From the NCBI GenBank assembly GCA_022496805.1, contig CM040092.1:503555-567554 (forward strand): a stretch of 64,000 nt of DNA, written 5' to 3'. The notes below the pieces were generated by a model that did no database searches, had not been told where the DNA came from, and saw nothing but the letters and a program-made list of their open reading frames with translations. Position 1 is the first letter of the stretch; every line of letters begins with the position of its first letter. Shown in pieces: positions 23,100-34,823 of this stretch. Both the position numbers and the translations under genes were made by a program. This DNA comes from Pohlia nutans (lineage: Eukaryota; Streptophyta; Bryopsida; Bryales; Mniaceae).

Positions 23100-25100
23100 G
23101 ATTACATTTGCTTCTAATTAAGTCCAGTCCACTGTCAGTGCACACGATTGCCAACAGTATCGATCAGACCCACGCTAGCTCAGGCCTCTATATATGTTTT
23201 ATAAGCTAGTTGAACGTTGTCCTTCCTCTCATTTCCTGTCCGTTCACTTAAAGATCGATGCGTGCTGCGTAGTACGTACAGGAGCTAGGAGCTTGTGATA
23301 ACGGTACGTTCTTTCTTCCGAAAACCGACTGGACACTTACAGTTTGTGGCTTGATGACTTACTAACAGTCCGATCGAGAAACTGTCATAGTATACAGTTG
23401 TGTGTTTATCAATGGTAAACTGCCTCCTGGAAAACCATCAATGCGCGCGATTGTCTTGACCTACTGCAGCTGCTCAGCGTGTGGCCGTGTACGTGTACAC
23501 TCGATCTACTTTCTATTTAGTGTGGGTTTGTAAATAACGAGGGCGCCTTCTCACACTGTCATTGCACATGAATAACATTGTTATCAAGCCATTATTTAGA
23601 TCCTAAATATTACAGACCGTATGATAAGTGAACACTCAGCTAAACTCCAAACAGGTGGATGCAAACACAGTTCGATCTTGTCCCAGGGTGCAAGGGTCAA
23701 ATTCCCATGAATTCAATAGTTTGCAAGTACCCGAGACATTGACCACAGTCAACAGGACACTTACTTGCACCCTGGAACAGAAAGGGTTTTTCTCTTGTGA
23801 TCATTATTCACAAGAAAATTTAACAAAATCATAGAAGAAGCAGACAAACTCGGAGTAAGTTACTTACTCCTGTCGATCGATCGCTGAAGCCATTGCAACA
23901 TGGATTCGAAGGGCCAAAAGCGAGCTATAATAGATACTCACGGGTATATATATATGATCCTTACAGGATCGACTTTATACAGTGAATTAGTGGGACTGTA
24001 GGTGCCCAGCCGCTAGCCAAAGATCGAATAATGTGCGTTCTATATATATCTGCAACACGCGAATTGAAACCGATATCAAAAGACGAAAGCCCGTCGATCC
24101 AACAGAGACTTACTTAGCTGTGACAAGATCGACAGAATGATGAACCAATGCATGTACGTGATCGACCGGCCCCACGTTTCAAGTACTCGTCACATTTGTG
24201 TACCAGTGAACTCCTTCAGAACTCCTTCAGAACTCCTTCAGAACTCCTGGTACAAAAATGATCAGCAGCAAATTCAGAAACCGGCCAGCTTCAAACCTCC
24301 GAGTGATCGACTAGCTAGACAATGAATTAGAAGCATCCATATATGGCAATCCGTCAGATCCAAAATTAAGAGACTTACTTAGCTGCAACAAGATCGACAA
24401 GATTTATGAACCAATGCAAGTACGTGCCCGGCCCCGCCTTACAAGTGCTCGTCACATTAGTGTACCAGTGAACTCCTTCAGACAAACTCAACATCGATCA
24501 ACGCCAGAGGATCGATATCTGGACTGAGGCAGTTTGGAGGAACACACTGGTACAAAAATGATCAGCAGCAAGTTCAGAAACCAGCTTCAGCCTCCGAGTG
24601 ACTAGCTAGCTGAATGAGCAGCATCCATGGCAATCTGTCAGATATGCCGTCACTCTTACTTCTGCTTTTGGAGAACAGTGAGCCATGCATAGAACTCGAT
24701 CGATTAACAGGTCGGCGATGGATCGGAGCTATGAGCTGCAGCGAGAGCTAGTAAGACGATGGAAGAGAATGGGGGTGATGGGGTTCTTATAGTTGCCATC
24801 GAGCATTGAGGCAGTTATGGCCGGGCTGTGATGCACCTGGCAAGTCCAGCTCATGTGGGTTTGTTAACTGAGCTCAAGCAGCAGGTCGTTGACAGCCTGA
24901 TCCATCTCAACTTACTGCACGTACGTCTACGTCGTCCTGCACGAGCTTACTGCACGGGGGAAGCAGGAACCCATGCAGATTTGTTTTCTTACTCCCTCAA
25001 CCAAGTCACACGATCTGCTTGGGGATATAGTACACTTACTTTAGTTAGTTAATCAAATTACTGAGTCATGACGGTGATGATCGATATGTTCACACCGGAA
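23100..25100 (-). ncRNA. Candidate non-coding transcription unit in a non-repetitive island
   Basis: The island is GC-richer than its surroundings, rich in GATCGATC, and free of recognisable transposon ends. ACTTAC, the inverse of the GTAAGT splice donor, occurs about seven times in 1.9 kb (near 23334, 23356, 23858, 24109, 24373, 25034, 25117). Short hairpins lie at 23683-23775 (12-bp perfect stem), 24200-24253 and 24462-24553. No convincing coding exon was found on either strand. Strand and nature are inference. Confidence 0.3.
24107..24630. repeat. Direct duplication of about 265 bp
   Basis: 24107-24330 and 24372-24620 share ACTTACTTAGCTG, ACCAATGCA, GTGTACCAGTGAACTCCTTC and GGTACAAAAATGATCAGCAG in the same order. 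The first copy has three extra 12-bp units (GAACTCCTTCA) in place of the loop of the second. Confidence 0.8.
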
Positions 25101-25640
25101 TGAAGATTTGGCGGACTTACTAGTCGGGGTGAGCCCCCTTTTAGCCCCGTATGTCTGGGTTTCTTAACTCGGAGCCTCTTTTTTTACCGACGTACACATG
25201 AGTCCCAAAACTTGTTCCCCTTACATTGATGAGCCCCGTCTAAAGTTTGGGGATTAGCCCCCTGTAAGTAGCCCATTAGCCTCGAAATCTTCCTGTGTCA
25301 CAGGAACTGAATTCCAAGTTAAGTTGCTGGCAGTCCAAATCATTCAGTTGCTGCTTCTTCCCCAAATTCTATCAACACCCTTGAATTGGAAAAAAAGGAA
25401 ATCCAACTTCTCTTGTGAGTTATTAGTAACTTTAGCCTGGTGTATATATAAGGGTATATTCCTACTCCCCAGGTACAAGTCCCCATGTGAGGAAGGCAAA
25501 CTTGTGGAGTTATTGACGGTCCTGTGTTAAAACAAAACAGAAAAATATAAAAAAAGAAAGAAAGGTGAGGGGTTGATCGAGGAAGTATTTGAATTCATAC
25601 TTCAAGATCTATAAGTCTAATCTTGAACTCATGTAAGATA

Positions 25641-25883
25641 CTTCCTCTGTACGGAAATAATTGTCCTAGTTTTTGGCCTTCTTTTTTGGCAATATCTGTA
25701 CTATGTTTTATACTTCAAATGTGAGCCCTGTCCACTTCAAGCATGGTGGACAATGAGAGTGACACAAAAACTACATATTACTATTAAAGATAAACTGTTT
25801 TCAAGTAAGGCAACTTTTTTTTTGGCGAAAAAGCGTTAAGTTAGAACATGTCAAAAATTAGGACAATGGTTTCCAGACTAAAG
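25641..25883. mobile_element. Stowaway-like MITE
   Basis: Starts after TA with CTTCCTCTGTACGGAAATAA and ends with the imperfect inverse (TTAGGACAATGGTTTCCAGA). It shares about 150 bp with the PRXQ intron 2 insertion. Confidence 0.6.
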
Positions 25884-26698
25884 ATCCACTATAAATGAAG
25901 AGTCTGTTGGGAGGAGTGTTGCCAACTAAACCACTAAGACCTCACTCCTCCACACAATGGTTTTTACCCTCCTAGAGCTGGCACTAAGATACATTGCGCC
26001 ACGATTGAGAAGTCATCGCATACTAACAGTGTATATAGCAAAATTTTAGATGTAAGCTATTGATACTAATAATCACATGACACAAAGAGGGTGGTTTACC
26101 ATAAGTTAGAACAGAAGTCTGCTAGCTACAGACTGAGGCATTTGTGTAAAATCCAGAGTTTTTTAAATGTTTACAGAGGGTTGAAATTAATAATAAGTTT
26201 AGAGTTGTGGGAATTTGCTGGCTACATGGGATTGATTTTTGCAGTACATACTGTTGAGATTGTTTGTTTGTTGAAAGTGATTCAATCCATAATGAGGGCA
26301 GGTTGCCATATGGTTAGCTACGTACTAGTTGTACGTAAGGCCATGAAAGGATTCAACGGAATTGTATTAATCACACATTTCTACTGCATGTTACCTCCGC
26401 ATCTTAACTAAGACATACTGTATGTCGTTCGAATATACCCTTCCGTAGCAGCCGGGAGGCTGAGGAAGTTTTATTTTTTATTTTTTATTAACACAAGTAA
26501 ATTCTATTGTAAAAAACCATTTAATCTCTAGATAGGGTTTTTGGACATATTCAAAGAAGTGGTTCTTCAAAAACTAATTTTAAGACTGATGATTATTGAT
26601 TAAAGAACATCATTAGTAGCCAAATAGCTAATTGGAATTACGTTGAGTAAGCTTGATTGAGCCGCTAAGGAGGTAGCTAGCTGGCTAAATACTACACC
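25884..26698. other. Stretch without recognised genes
   Basis: A 106-codon open frame (26091-26411) is hydrophobic but shows no family motif; I treat it as chance. Confidence 0.5.
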
Positions 26699-26702
26699 TT
26701 AA

Positions 26703-27503
26703 CCCCTAACCGTCCCGACGTCCATATTTTGGACGTTTTTGGGGGACATTCACCTTCGAAGAGCTGTAACTTTTGCAAAACGGGGTCAATTTTGCTGCAA
26801 TTTTGGAAAAACAAACGAGATGATGTATGGAATGTGGTAAAAATTTCAGATCAATGTGAGATGAATTGAATTTTGGTGATCATTTGAAAGTAGGTATTTT
26901 TTTTGGATAGTTTCTGTGAATTTTGATGGCAGCAACTTCGGGGGCTTGTATCTCCTTCATCCCAAGTCCGTTTTCAATAAAACTTGTTGGGTTGAATTTC
27001 CCTTGAAGTCTAGTTATCATGGTAAAATTTTCATGTCAATCCATGTTGTTACGAATGTTTGGGAGTCATTTTAGTGCACGGGTCTAGTTTGAACACTTTT
27101 TGCTTTTTGGTTCAAATGGGTCACTTTTCGGGCTACTTTTTGACATTGCAAGGCCATTTTAGGGCACATTAAATTTTTTCATGAGGCTTTTTTGTTACCA
27201 ATGTGTTTATATGATGATTTTGAACTACTTTATAGTTCAAAGTTTTTCATTTGAGTAATTTTGAAAACGAATTTCACCTCTAACTGTGTTGCTAGGAAAA
27301 TTTCAGCATCCTTTTTTAGCACTAAAACACTATGATCTTGCAATCTATATGGCCAAATGACCCCAAAATTGATCCACATCATCTACAACATGTATGTTAC
27401 AAGATTGTACGGTTGAGATTTCTATACCTCATTTACATTTAGACCTATAACACATCAAAAGCGATGATGATTTTAAGCCCAAAAAAGCTAGGGACGCTTA
27501 GGG
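26703..27503. mobile_element. TTAA/CCC element, family A copy 3
   Basis: Left flank TTAA (26699-26702), start CCCCTAACCGTCCCG, end GGACGCTTAGGG; the right flank is TTGA, a one-base change from TTAA. It is about 800 bp and close in sequence to copies 1 and 2. Left-end hairpin GTCCA/TGGAC at nt 18. Confidence 0.8.
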
Positions 27504-27639
27504 TTGATTTACAAGATGAGCAAAGATTTGGACATCAATGATAAAGCCACATTAAGTTTTTTTTGTTAATATATTTTAAATTTCCTGTTTGTTTTTGCTT
27601 TTAATAATTTGTGCTTCATAATATGAACTTTTGAACTCC

Positions 27640-28440
27640 ATTATTTTGTCTAATTGACTGATGACTCCACCTATCTAATTAGCTATTTGGCTACTAATAA
27701 AGTTCTTTCTATCTAATTAGGTACTCTAGAGTCCTTTGGACTCTACATGTCTAATTAGCTACTAATGAAATCATTTGAACTCCTTGTGTTTAAATAGCTA
27801 ATATTGATGTAGTCCTTTGAACTACACCTATCTAATTAGCAACTAGTCCACTTGTCTAATCAGTTACTAATGAAGTCTTTTGGACTCCACCTATCTAATT
27901 AGCTATTCACTACAGTCACCTATCTAATTAGTTAAATTGGTGAAGCTATTAACTACACTTATCTAATTAGCTAAGTATTGGTGGACCTAGCTAATTAGCT
28001 ACTGGTGGAGCTACTAACTACACTTATCTAATTAGCTAATGGTGGAGTCTTTTTGGTCTCCACCTGTCTAATTAGCTAATGGTGGAGTCTTTTTGGTCTC
28101 CACCTGTCTAATTAGCTAATGGTGGAGTCTTTTTGGTCTCCACTTGTCTAATTAGCTATTGATGAAGTCTTTTGGACTCCACTTGTCTAATTGTTTAATT
28201 AGCTACTGATAAAGTCTTTTGGACTCCGCGTGTGTAATGACTCTAATTAGTTATTTGATGAAGTCCTTTTTGTCTAATTAGTTATTGATGAAGTCGATTG
28301 AACTCCACATGTTTAATTAGCTTTTGATGAAGTCCTTTGGACTCCTCCACCTATCTAATTAGCTATTGGTGAAGTCCTTTTGGACTATATCTGTCTAATT
28401 AGCCACTAATGAAGTCTTTGAACTCCACATGTCTAATTAT
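27640..28440. repeat. Minisatellite of 40-50-bp units, CTAATTAGCTA core
   Basis: More than fifteen units of the form TCTAATTAGCTAnTGGTG followed by GAGTCnTTTnGGnCTCCACn. At 28033-28160 three units are perfect with a 40-bp period; elsewhere they are diverged. Each unit can form a small GGAG/CTCC stem. Confidence 0.85.
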
Positions 28441-28782
28441 TTACTAATAAAATCGTGTTGGGTGTGGAATATGCTCCACATCCAATACTGTAGGGCCAAA
28501 CAGAGCCACTACATGCATGGCAACTTGTCAACGTGTTGTGTAGTCATGCCTCAAATTGTTGCTCAAATCACATATTGTTCTTGGCATGACATCTCCTTCT
28601 TGAGGCCCTTGACAATCTCATAACCTTTTTCTTAGAAGTGGGATATCTATATCTGTGACATTGTAACATTGTAGCATCTGTCAATGTTTGTAAAAGACAA
28701 TTGTATATGATGTATGAGGATAGAAGCACTCGCTTCTCATATGATGTGTTCTTTTCATTCAAGAATCTCTTAGACAGTAGGG

Positions 28783-28905
28783 CTCCATGAGCAGATCCAG
28801 ATCAAGTGGGTGATTGATTTGAACGATGGCACTGCTCAGCTCGCCTTCATGGCCAACGGCGAGAGACTCTATGTTGTGCACAACGGTTTTGTTTGTGTAT
28901 CGTGA
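28783..28905 (+). pseudogene. Orphan coding-like fragment (IKWVIDLNDGTAQLAF)
   Basis: The frame from 28783 to the TGA at 28903 reads like real protein (HEQIQIKWVIDLND, then GTAQLAFMANGERLYVV) and is GC-richer than its surroundings. I do not recognise the family. It could be one exon of an interrupted or captured gene. Confidence 0.45.
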
Positions 28906-29176
28906 TACCTTAGTTTGTATCACTTGTGGAAAAGGTTAAAGGAAAATGCACATTTTCTCACCACATTCTCATTGCTATTTTTAATTTTTTAATTTTTTTT
29001 AATTTCTATTTCTTTGTGTAATTGTTGGTTGGCTGATCTTCATGCTTGCCGGTTGTGTAATCATGTGCCGCAGAAGTCATGGCCCAGCAGCTGGAAGCTT
29101 GATTTCGAGCTCAAAATCTCATGAATGCCATGGGTATATTATATCCTCAATATTAGCTTCAAGGGACTTTTGAGTA

Positions 29177-29348
29177 CATAACATTCACTAGCATGCACTG
29201 TCTCTGCCTTGGTTCTACAGGAGATGGTGTGGAATATTCTACACCCAACAGTACTTCATCAGTAGCTAAGTGGACAAGTGGAGGCTCACGGTGATGAGCA
29301 AAGTGCATGAAGGAAAGGCAGTGGACATGAAGGCTACTAAATGTTATG
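29177..29348. mobile_element. CATAACATTC-type MITE, short variant (172 bp)
   Basis: Ends CATAACATTCACTAGC and GGCTACTAAATGTTATG, but a different, shorter interior. It separates two coding-like fragments (28783-28905 and 29349-29534). Confidence 0.65.
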
Positions 29349-29534
29349 TATGCTTTTGAAAAGCATCTCAAGGTTCTCATGGAATTTTATGGACACGGTA
29401 AGGTTATTGGAAAGGACCCTGAGAAGATGGCCTTGTGCCTGCCATTTGGACGGGCCGACTGGGAGAAGTTATTGGCCCAACAAGGACTTTTCAAAGTTGT
29501 CACACGAAGCATCTCGAGGGTGTTTTTGCAGTAG
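29349..29534 (+). pseudogene. Orphan coding-like fragment (FGRADWEKLLAQQGLF)
   Basis: It directly follows the right end of the 172-bp MITE. The frame reads AFEKHLKVLMEFYGHGKV, then GKDPEKMALCLPFGRADWEK, ending SISRVFLQ and TAG at 29532. It is coding-like in composition, with no start of its own. It may belong with 28783-28905. Confidence 0.45.
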
Positions 29535-31900
29535 GTTGTCTTAGTAGTGAACAAAACATGTTCCGAATATCGTAGAACAGTGATTTAAAGACATAATATA
29601 ATAGATAGGGAAAATATCAAAAATATTTTAAAATAGTAATAATAGAATATTTTTGAAATCTTTGGAAGCTTGTCAGCATATTTTATTTTATTTGGAATAT
29701 TCTAGAATATTTTTATATAATATTTTTTTGACACATTTTTGTAATTTGAATTGAGGAAAAAATTTCCATTACCATATCTTCTATGAAATGTATCAATTGA
29801 GGCATTAACTTGGGGAGGTCACTTCTAAATATTACGTAACAACGTGCAAACAAAGATAGGGTCCAAATAAATTTTTGAAAGTAAATTTTATAAATGATTT
29901 ACATTAATATAGGATGCTCAAAATTGATTACAAGAATTAAAATGAGAATATTCTCAAAATACTACTAATAATAGGGTGAATGCACGAAAAAGTGTACCAC
30001 CTCTAACTATTATGACCATTCAACAATGCAGGGTTCAAAAATACATTATAAATTTGAATTTCGTAAAAAATTAAATAAAAATAAAATAAAACACCTATTG
30101 TTTTATAAAGTCTTCCAAAAAAATTTGAGAAAATGATCTTCAATAAGTAGTTATAAATTTTTTATTGACTTAGAAGTGGCCAAAATTGAAAAAGTAGTTA
30201 CGTACAATCAACAAAGTTGATATAAAACAAGCAAAATGTATATCAAAACATATTTTTTTCTACTTTCTTTTTGGACAAGGACCTCAATTCTATCATTATC
30301 TCAAAGGTCATAAAAATTATATTTATGTTGAGTGTATTTGAGGCCATCAATTTTGCAACCGAGATTGGATTTTGGCATTCATTTTCAAACACTACTTTTT
30401 GTAAACTTTTTTGAAGATTTTGTTCTGAAAATTTGGGTTCAAGTACCTATAAGAACTTAGAGGGCTTCATGAAATTAAAACCAAAATACAATATATTTTG
30501 ATATAAATTTATGACCTTTGACCAAAACAATTATGATTTTAGTATAGCAGACTAACTTTTTGGTACAGTTTTTCGTGCTTTTACTATTTAGTATGAATTA
30601 ATTTTAATTGTTAGGATACTTTTAAATACCCGTTGTTCATACGTGATATTCAAAAGATACAAAAAGTGACCTCCCTTGGGAAGGCATTAACGTACTTGTG
30701 CAGTGTGACCAGACGCAATATGTCACATTTTGGTCCAAATATTATTTTATATTATTTTTGAATTTTATATACATATAATCCTAGAATACCTTTCCACTGT
30801 TGTTAAGATTTTTTCCAAAAAACCAATTTCAATCACCAATAGAAAATGTTTACCGTCAGAATTTTGATGTTGTGTAATGTGTCACTACACATTTTGATAT
30901 GCCCTTGTTAAAAGTACATTTACTGTATTAGTAATTTCTATTAGAATATGTGTTAGTTATGTACTTTGACAAAGTTGTTAGTTAAGGTCTAAATGACCAG
31001 GGGTGTAAAACTTGGCTCTTGTTTTCTTGACTAGTTCTTGTAACAAGCTCAATTCCTCATTGGTGTGGGGTAATTTTGACAATCAACACCATTGAAATTA
31101 AAAAAGACTTGTGTAACTTTCATATAAAAAAGGATCGACAAAAATGCACAATTTTCGAGTAAATGTCACCGTTGAGAAGATATAGAACTCGTTCAGGGTA
31201 TTTTGTACATATGTTGAAATCGAATTGTTCAAAAGTGCTCCAAAAATTCTGAATTTTTTACCATGTGTAAAGATCATTATTTTGAACATGTGCAAACATA
31301 TTCACGTAATTTGGAGGTGTGAAGAGGAAAATATGAAGGTCTGAAGTGATGCGTAAATAGCCTCTTTGCAGCTCAAAAAAAATCACCAAGATCGCAATTA
31401 CCAAAAGTCGCAATCACCAAAAATCGCACACTTCATGAATCTCCGATCAAGAAGTACTCATGGATTCACCTCTCAAAAAGAGTAAGGGTCTCTTTGTTGC
31501 TCACCCTACAATTTACGGCTCAACAACTTGAATTTCCTCACTTTCTAATTCCAAAAGCCGCGTGAGGGCCTTATGGTCCTTTAGGTGTTAACAACTTGTA
31601 AGCGGCTTAGCCGTAATAATTGTCATAGTTATCATGGCCGTTATGGCGATGATAGCCATTATGGTAGTAATAACCATTGATCAAATCTTGATCATACCTC
31701 TATGGTTGAATGAAGAGCTCCAATTAAATGTGCATTAGTAAAACTCCTATCTTCATAGACATCTCTTGTTTTTTTACAGCCCTATCGTGAAAATACATTG
31801 GAGAGGGCTGCTATGGAATCACCTTTCGATATCAATCCCCTGACTTGGCGTAGATAAACACCTTCAGCTTGTTGTAGGCAGGTATGCACAGAGAATTTTC
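29535..31900. other. AT-rich stretch, probably old decayed repeats
   Basis: No gene. A solo TTAA-element end (GGTCCTTTAGGTG before TTAA, near 31592) is the only recognisable piece. Confidence 0.55.
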
Positions 31901-32439
31901 CACGAGGACAGGGTTGTCTATCCCGACGTGATGCGGACAATTTCCGTCATTATGTCGTGACGCGTCGGTATCGCGTCTGGATCCCGACATCAACGTAAAT
32001 TTCCCAAAAAAAAATTACTTTTTACTTTTCCCTATTCACCTGACAGTAAAATTCTTGGATGAATTTCATCCAAGGCCGTCGATTAGACGGCTCGACGTGC
32101 GCTGGATGATCCGTCTGCACACTAGACGCTGTGACCGTTTATTGGACAGCATGTCCTGGATTTGAGGGCCAGACCGTCTACTGGAGGGCCTCTCGTTGAC
32201 TGGAAAGACTGCATGTCAAGTCATTCCATAGTATGTCCGTCCATTACCTGCCAGAGTGTTTATTTTTTCATTTTTGAAACAAATGAAACGGAATTTCATT
32301 GCAAAAAGGCACAGTACAAACCAACCAGCCACAAGGCTAGACTGTTTAGGATTTAGGGATGGTGGAGATGATTTGTGCCTCATCTGTACACATGTGTGTA
32401 GGAAAATGAATGACCATTTTAATAGTTTATTAGTAATAG

Positions 32440-34026
32440 CGAGGTAAGAAAGTGCTCGCAAGTGCGAGTACTAGTGAAACCAATGCATCGAATGAGGAAG
32501 ACGTTGACCGAGCCACATTCCTTGCTATGCAATCACGAGCGGAGAGGGCCGAGGAGGTAGAATGCTTTCGAAGCCAATTGGACGAGTTAAGGAGCGCACT
32601 ACGGGTCGCACAAGCCCGTATTGAAAAAGCTAGCTCCGATATGGAAGTATTTACCAAGCAATTTCAAGAAATCCAACTTTCTAAAACGGAGATCGATCAA
32701 AGGGAATTACAGCGACATCGCATGGAAAGGGAGTTGAGAGTCGATCTCGAACAAAAAAGCTCGGAAGTTCGAATGTATTGGGAACGTGTGACCAAGGCGC
32801 TGGAAGAAGTGCAGGCATTGAGGGCTCAGTTGCGACAGATATGGGCAGAAAACCCTGATCGAGAGAAAATGATGCTCAACATGTGCTATATGAAACTGTG
32901 TCTCACTTTGGCACGAAATGAGTTGGAACAAATGCAACGTGAAGTTAGGAGGGTTGTGGCGCAGTTCGGGGATGGTCTACAACGGTACTTTGGCATGACA
33001 TCATAGCCATTCATTGATGATTTGCCAGAAAACCAAACCAACTCGAGCATTGATTGGAACAACCATCCAGATTTGGAGTTCCAATTCGAAACCGCACGGT
33101 ATCGCTATGGAGAGGATGGCGGTGCAGAAGTAGCGGACGAACAGCGGTTCGCTCCTAAACCGCTGTTGTGGCCTAGAGTCATGCACTATGTGAAAGATAG
33201 ATTGTGCTGCATAGTGTGTCAACATCCATTTGGCCCGAAGGGTGTATAGAGTCTCGGTACGTGTCCACATTTGTACCACCCCCAGTGTCTCATTTTGTAC
33301 ATGGTGGTACGGAGAAGATGTGCGGAGTGCAAAGCCCCGTTTCACCCCCGTTTGTACAAAATGTTTGGACTCGAAAACCACATGCCGCCACATTACGAAT
33401 ACAACGCGGAGAATTTACTAGGCAACTCCAATAAGAAGGAATGGGGAATAGACATGGTGTGGATGTGAAAGTGGTCTCACTCGGAAAGGCACCTCCCGGT
33501 ACAAACAATGGAGGAGGTAGCATGGGACAACGACGAACAAGTGACAGCAGTGGGTAGAAAGATCTTTCCCGATAATGAAACTGACAAGCGCTATTATTTT
33601 GCCCAACTTGCTGGCGGTCATTGGGATGTCGAACAAGATGTTTTTGTGCATGGAGAACACCCACAAGGCCTAGTATATGACTCGAACGGACAACCTTTTG
33701 GAATTCTTACCCAAATGGATGCAGAAGCGCAAATTCAGCATCTTACAGATCGGACATTCCATCAGGCAGCAGTGTTGAAGGCAATTTATAGTCATTGGCA
33801 CGATCAATATGATCAGGACGCAGTGACTATATTGAGGCAATTACAAGAAAAAGCCGGGCTGAAAGATTTTTGGAAGCAAGTATTGCTAAAGGCATTCTCG
33901 AACCGGATTTTAATGAAGATTTTGAATCAAAATCAGAATCAGAATCTGGACCAGAAGCGGAAGCACAACCTGAAGCAGCACCAGTACAACAGTGACAGCC
34001 GGAGCCGCAACCACAACCGTAGATAG
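32440..34026 (+). pseudogene. Decayed coiled-coil + RING-H2 protein gene inside the hAT-like element
   Basis: One reading frame stays open from 32440 to 34026 except for in-frame TAG at 33004, TAG at 33247 and TGA at 33466. All four segments between the stops look coding in the same frame. Segment 1 (to 33003) is a charged coiled coil of about 180 residues (for example LDELRSALRVAQARIEKASS). Segments 2 and 3 together hold a RING-H2 finger split by the second TAG: CIVC, then CPHLYHPQC, then CAEC, spacing C-x2-C-x14-C-x1-H-x2-H-x2-C-x10-C-x2-C, fitting an E3 ubiquitin-ligase RING. Segment 4 (33469 on) is an unrecognised domain (GRKIFPDNETDKRYYFAQLA and on). Near 33855 a frame change is likely, because another frame continues into an acidic tail (EPDFNEDFES, ending PEAAPVQQ) with a stop near 33994. 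No ATG precedes 32527, so an upstream exon may be lost. Confidence 0.65.
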
Positions 34027-34099
34027 AATGATGTATAGGTAGTTTGCTACATTAATAGTTCTAGATAGCAATCATTACTCAAACATGGACAACTCCTTC

Positions 34100-34272
34100 A
34101 TAAGTGTAAAATTTTCCATGAAGTACAATTTTTCCATGAGTGCAAATTTTCTCGACTGAAGTGTAAATCTCTACGTAAAGTGTAACCATTTTCGACTAAC
34201 GTGTAAATTTTTCCAGGATGTGTATAATGTTCCCATGAAATGTATATATTCCCATGAAGTGTAAATATTGAA
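34100..34272. repeat. Short degenerate tandem repeat, AGTGTAAAT core
   Basis: About seven copies of a 24-27-nt unit centred on (G)AAGTGTAAATTTTTCC lie just downstream of the RING pseudogene inside the hAT-like element. They may be the 3' part of the element's subterminal repeats. Confidence 0.6.
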
Positions 34273-34285
34273 ATCTAGATATTAA

Positions 34286-34823
34286 CCCTTAAACGTACCA
34301 CTCCTTTGTAGGAAAGTCAAACTACACAATTTAGCCTTCAAGATTTATCAAAATATATTTTGTAATATTTTTCATGCATGGAATTGAATGTTTCCTATCA
34401 GTCTTGAAATTTTCAGATTTTTTTGATTTAATACGGCCTTTTTAACAATTTTTAAGTCAAATACTTCAAAAAATAATTTTTATTACAAAAAAGCTTTAAA
34501 AAATTAATATTTTTTTGGGAGCAGGTACAAATTACAATGGAGAATCACATGATATGTTTTCCATAGAATTTTTTTATTTAAATTTTGAAATTCGAAAGGT
34601 GAACATCCTATGTAGTGTAATTCAAACTTTGAGCTACAAAGCTTGCACAAGCAATAAAATACTCAATAATTGGAATTTTTAAGATTTGAAAAGTGGAGTA
34701 CAAACTAGACTTAATAAACTTCATTTTCTTAGTTGGGTGTATTAGGAACAAAAGTTATCTTCAAGATCAAAATTGGGTTTGACCAACAAACATCCAGAAA
34801 CTGGATGCCTGGACGTTTAGGGG
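34286..34823. mobile_element. TTAA/CCC element, family G copy 2, nested in the hAT-like element
   Basis: TTAA at 34282-34285 and 34824-34827 flank 538 bp starting CCCTTAAACGTACC and ending GGACGTTTAGGGG. It is nearly identical throughout to copy 1 at 14801-15339. Right-end hairpin ATCCAG/CTGGAT lies 17 nt inside. Confidence 0.85.

Noticed and set aside
24462..24553. A miR159/319-like precursor
   Set aside because: The arm contains CTGAAGGAGTTCAC, superficially like those miRNAs, but the stem is too interrupted and the mature sequence does not match.
26091..26411. 106-codon hydrophobic open frame
   Set aside because: No family motif, no splice context and AT-rich third positions; probably chance.
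33290..33664. Long antisense frame opposite the RING pseudogene
   Set aside because: It is the shadow of the sense frame, which alone shows the RING-H2 spacing.
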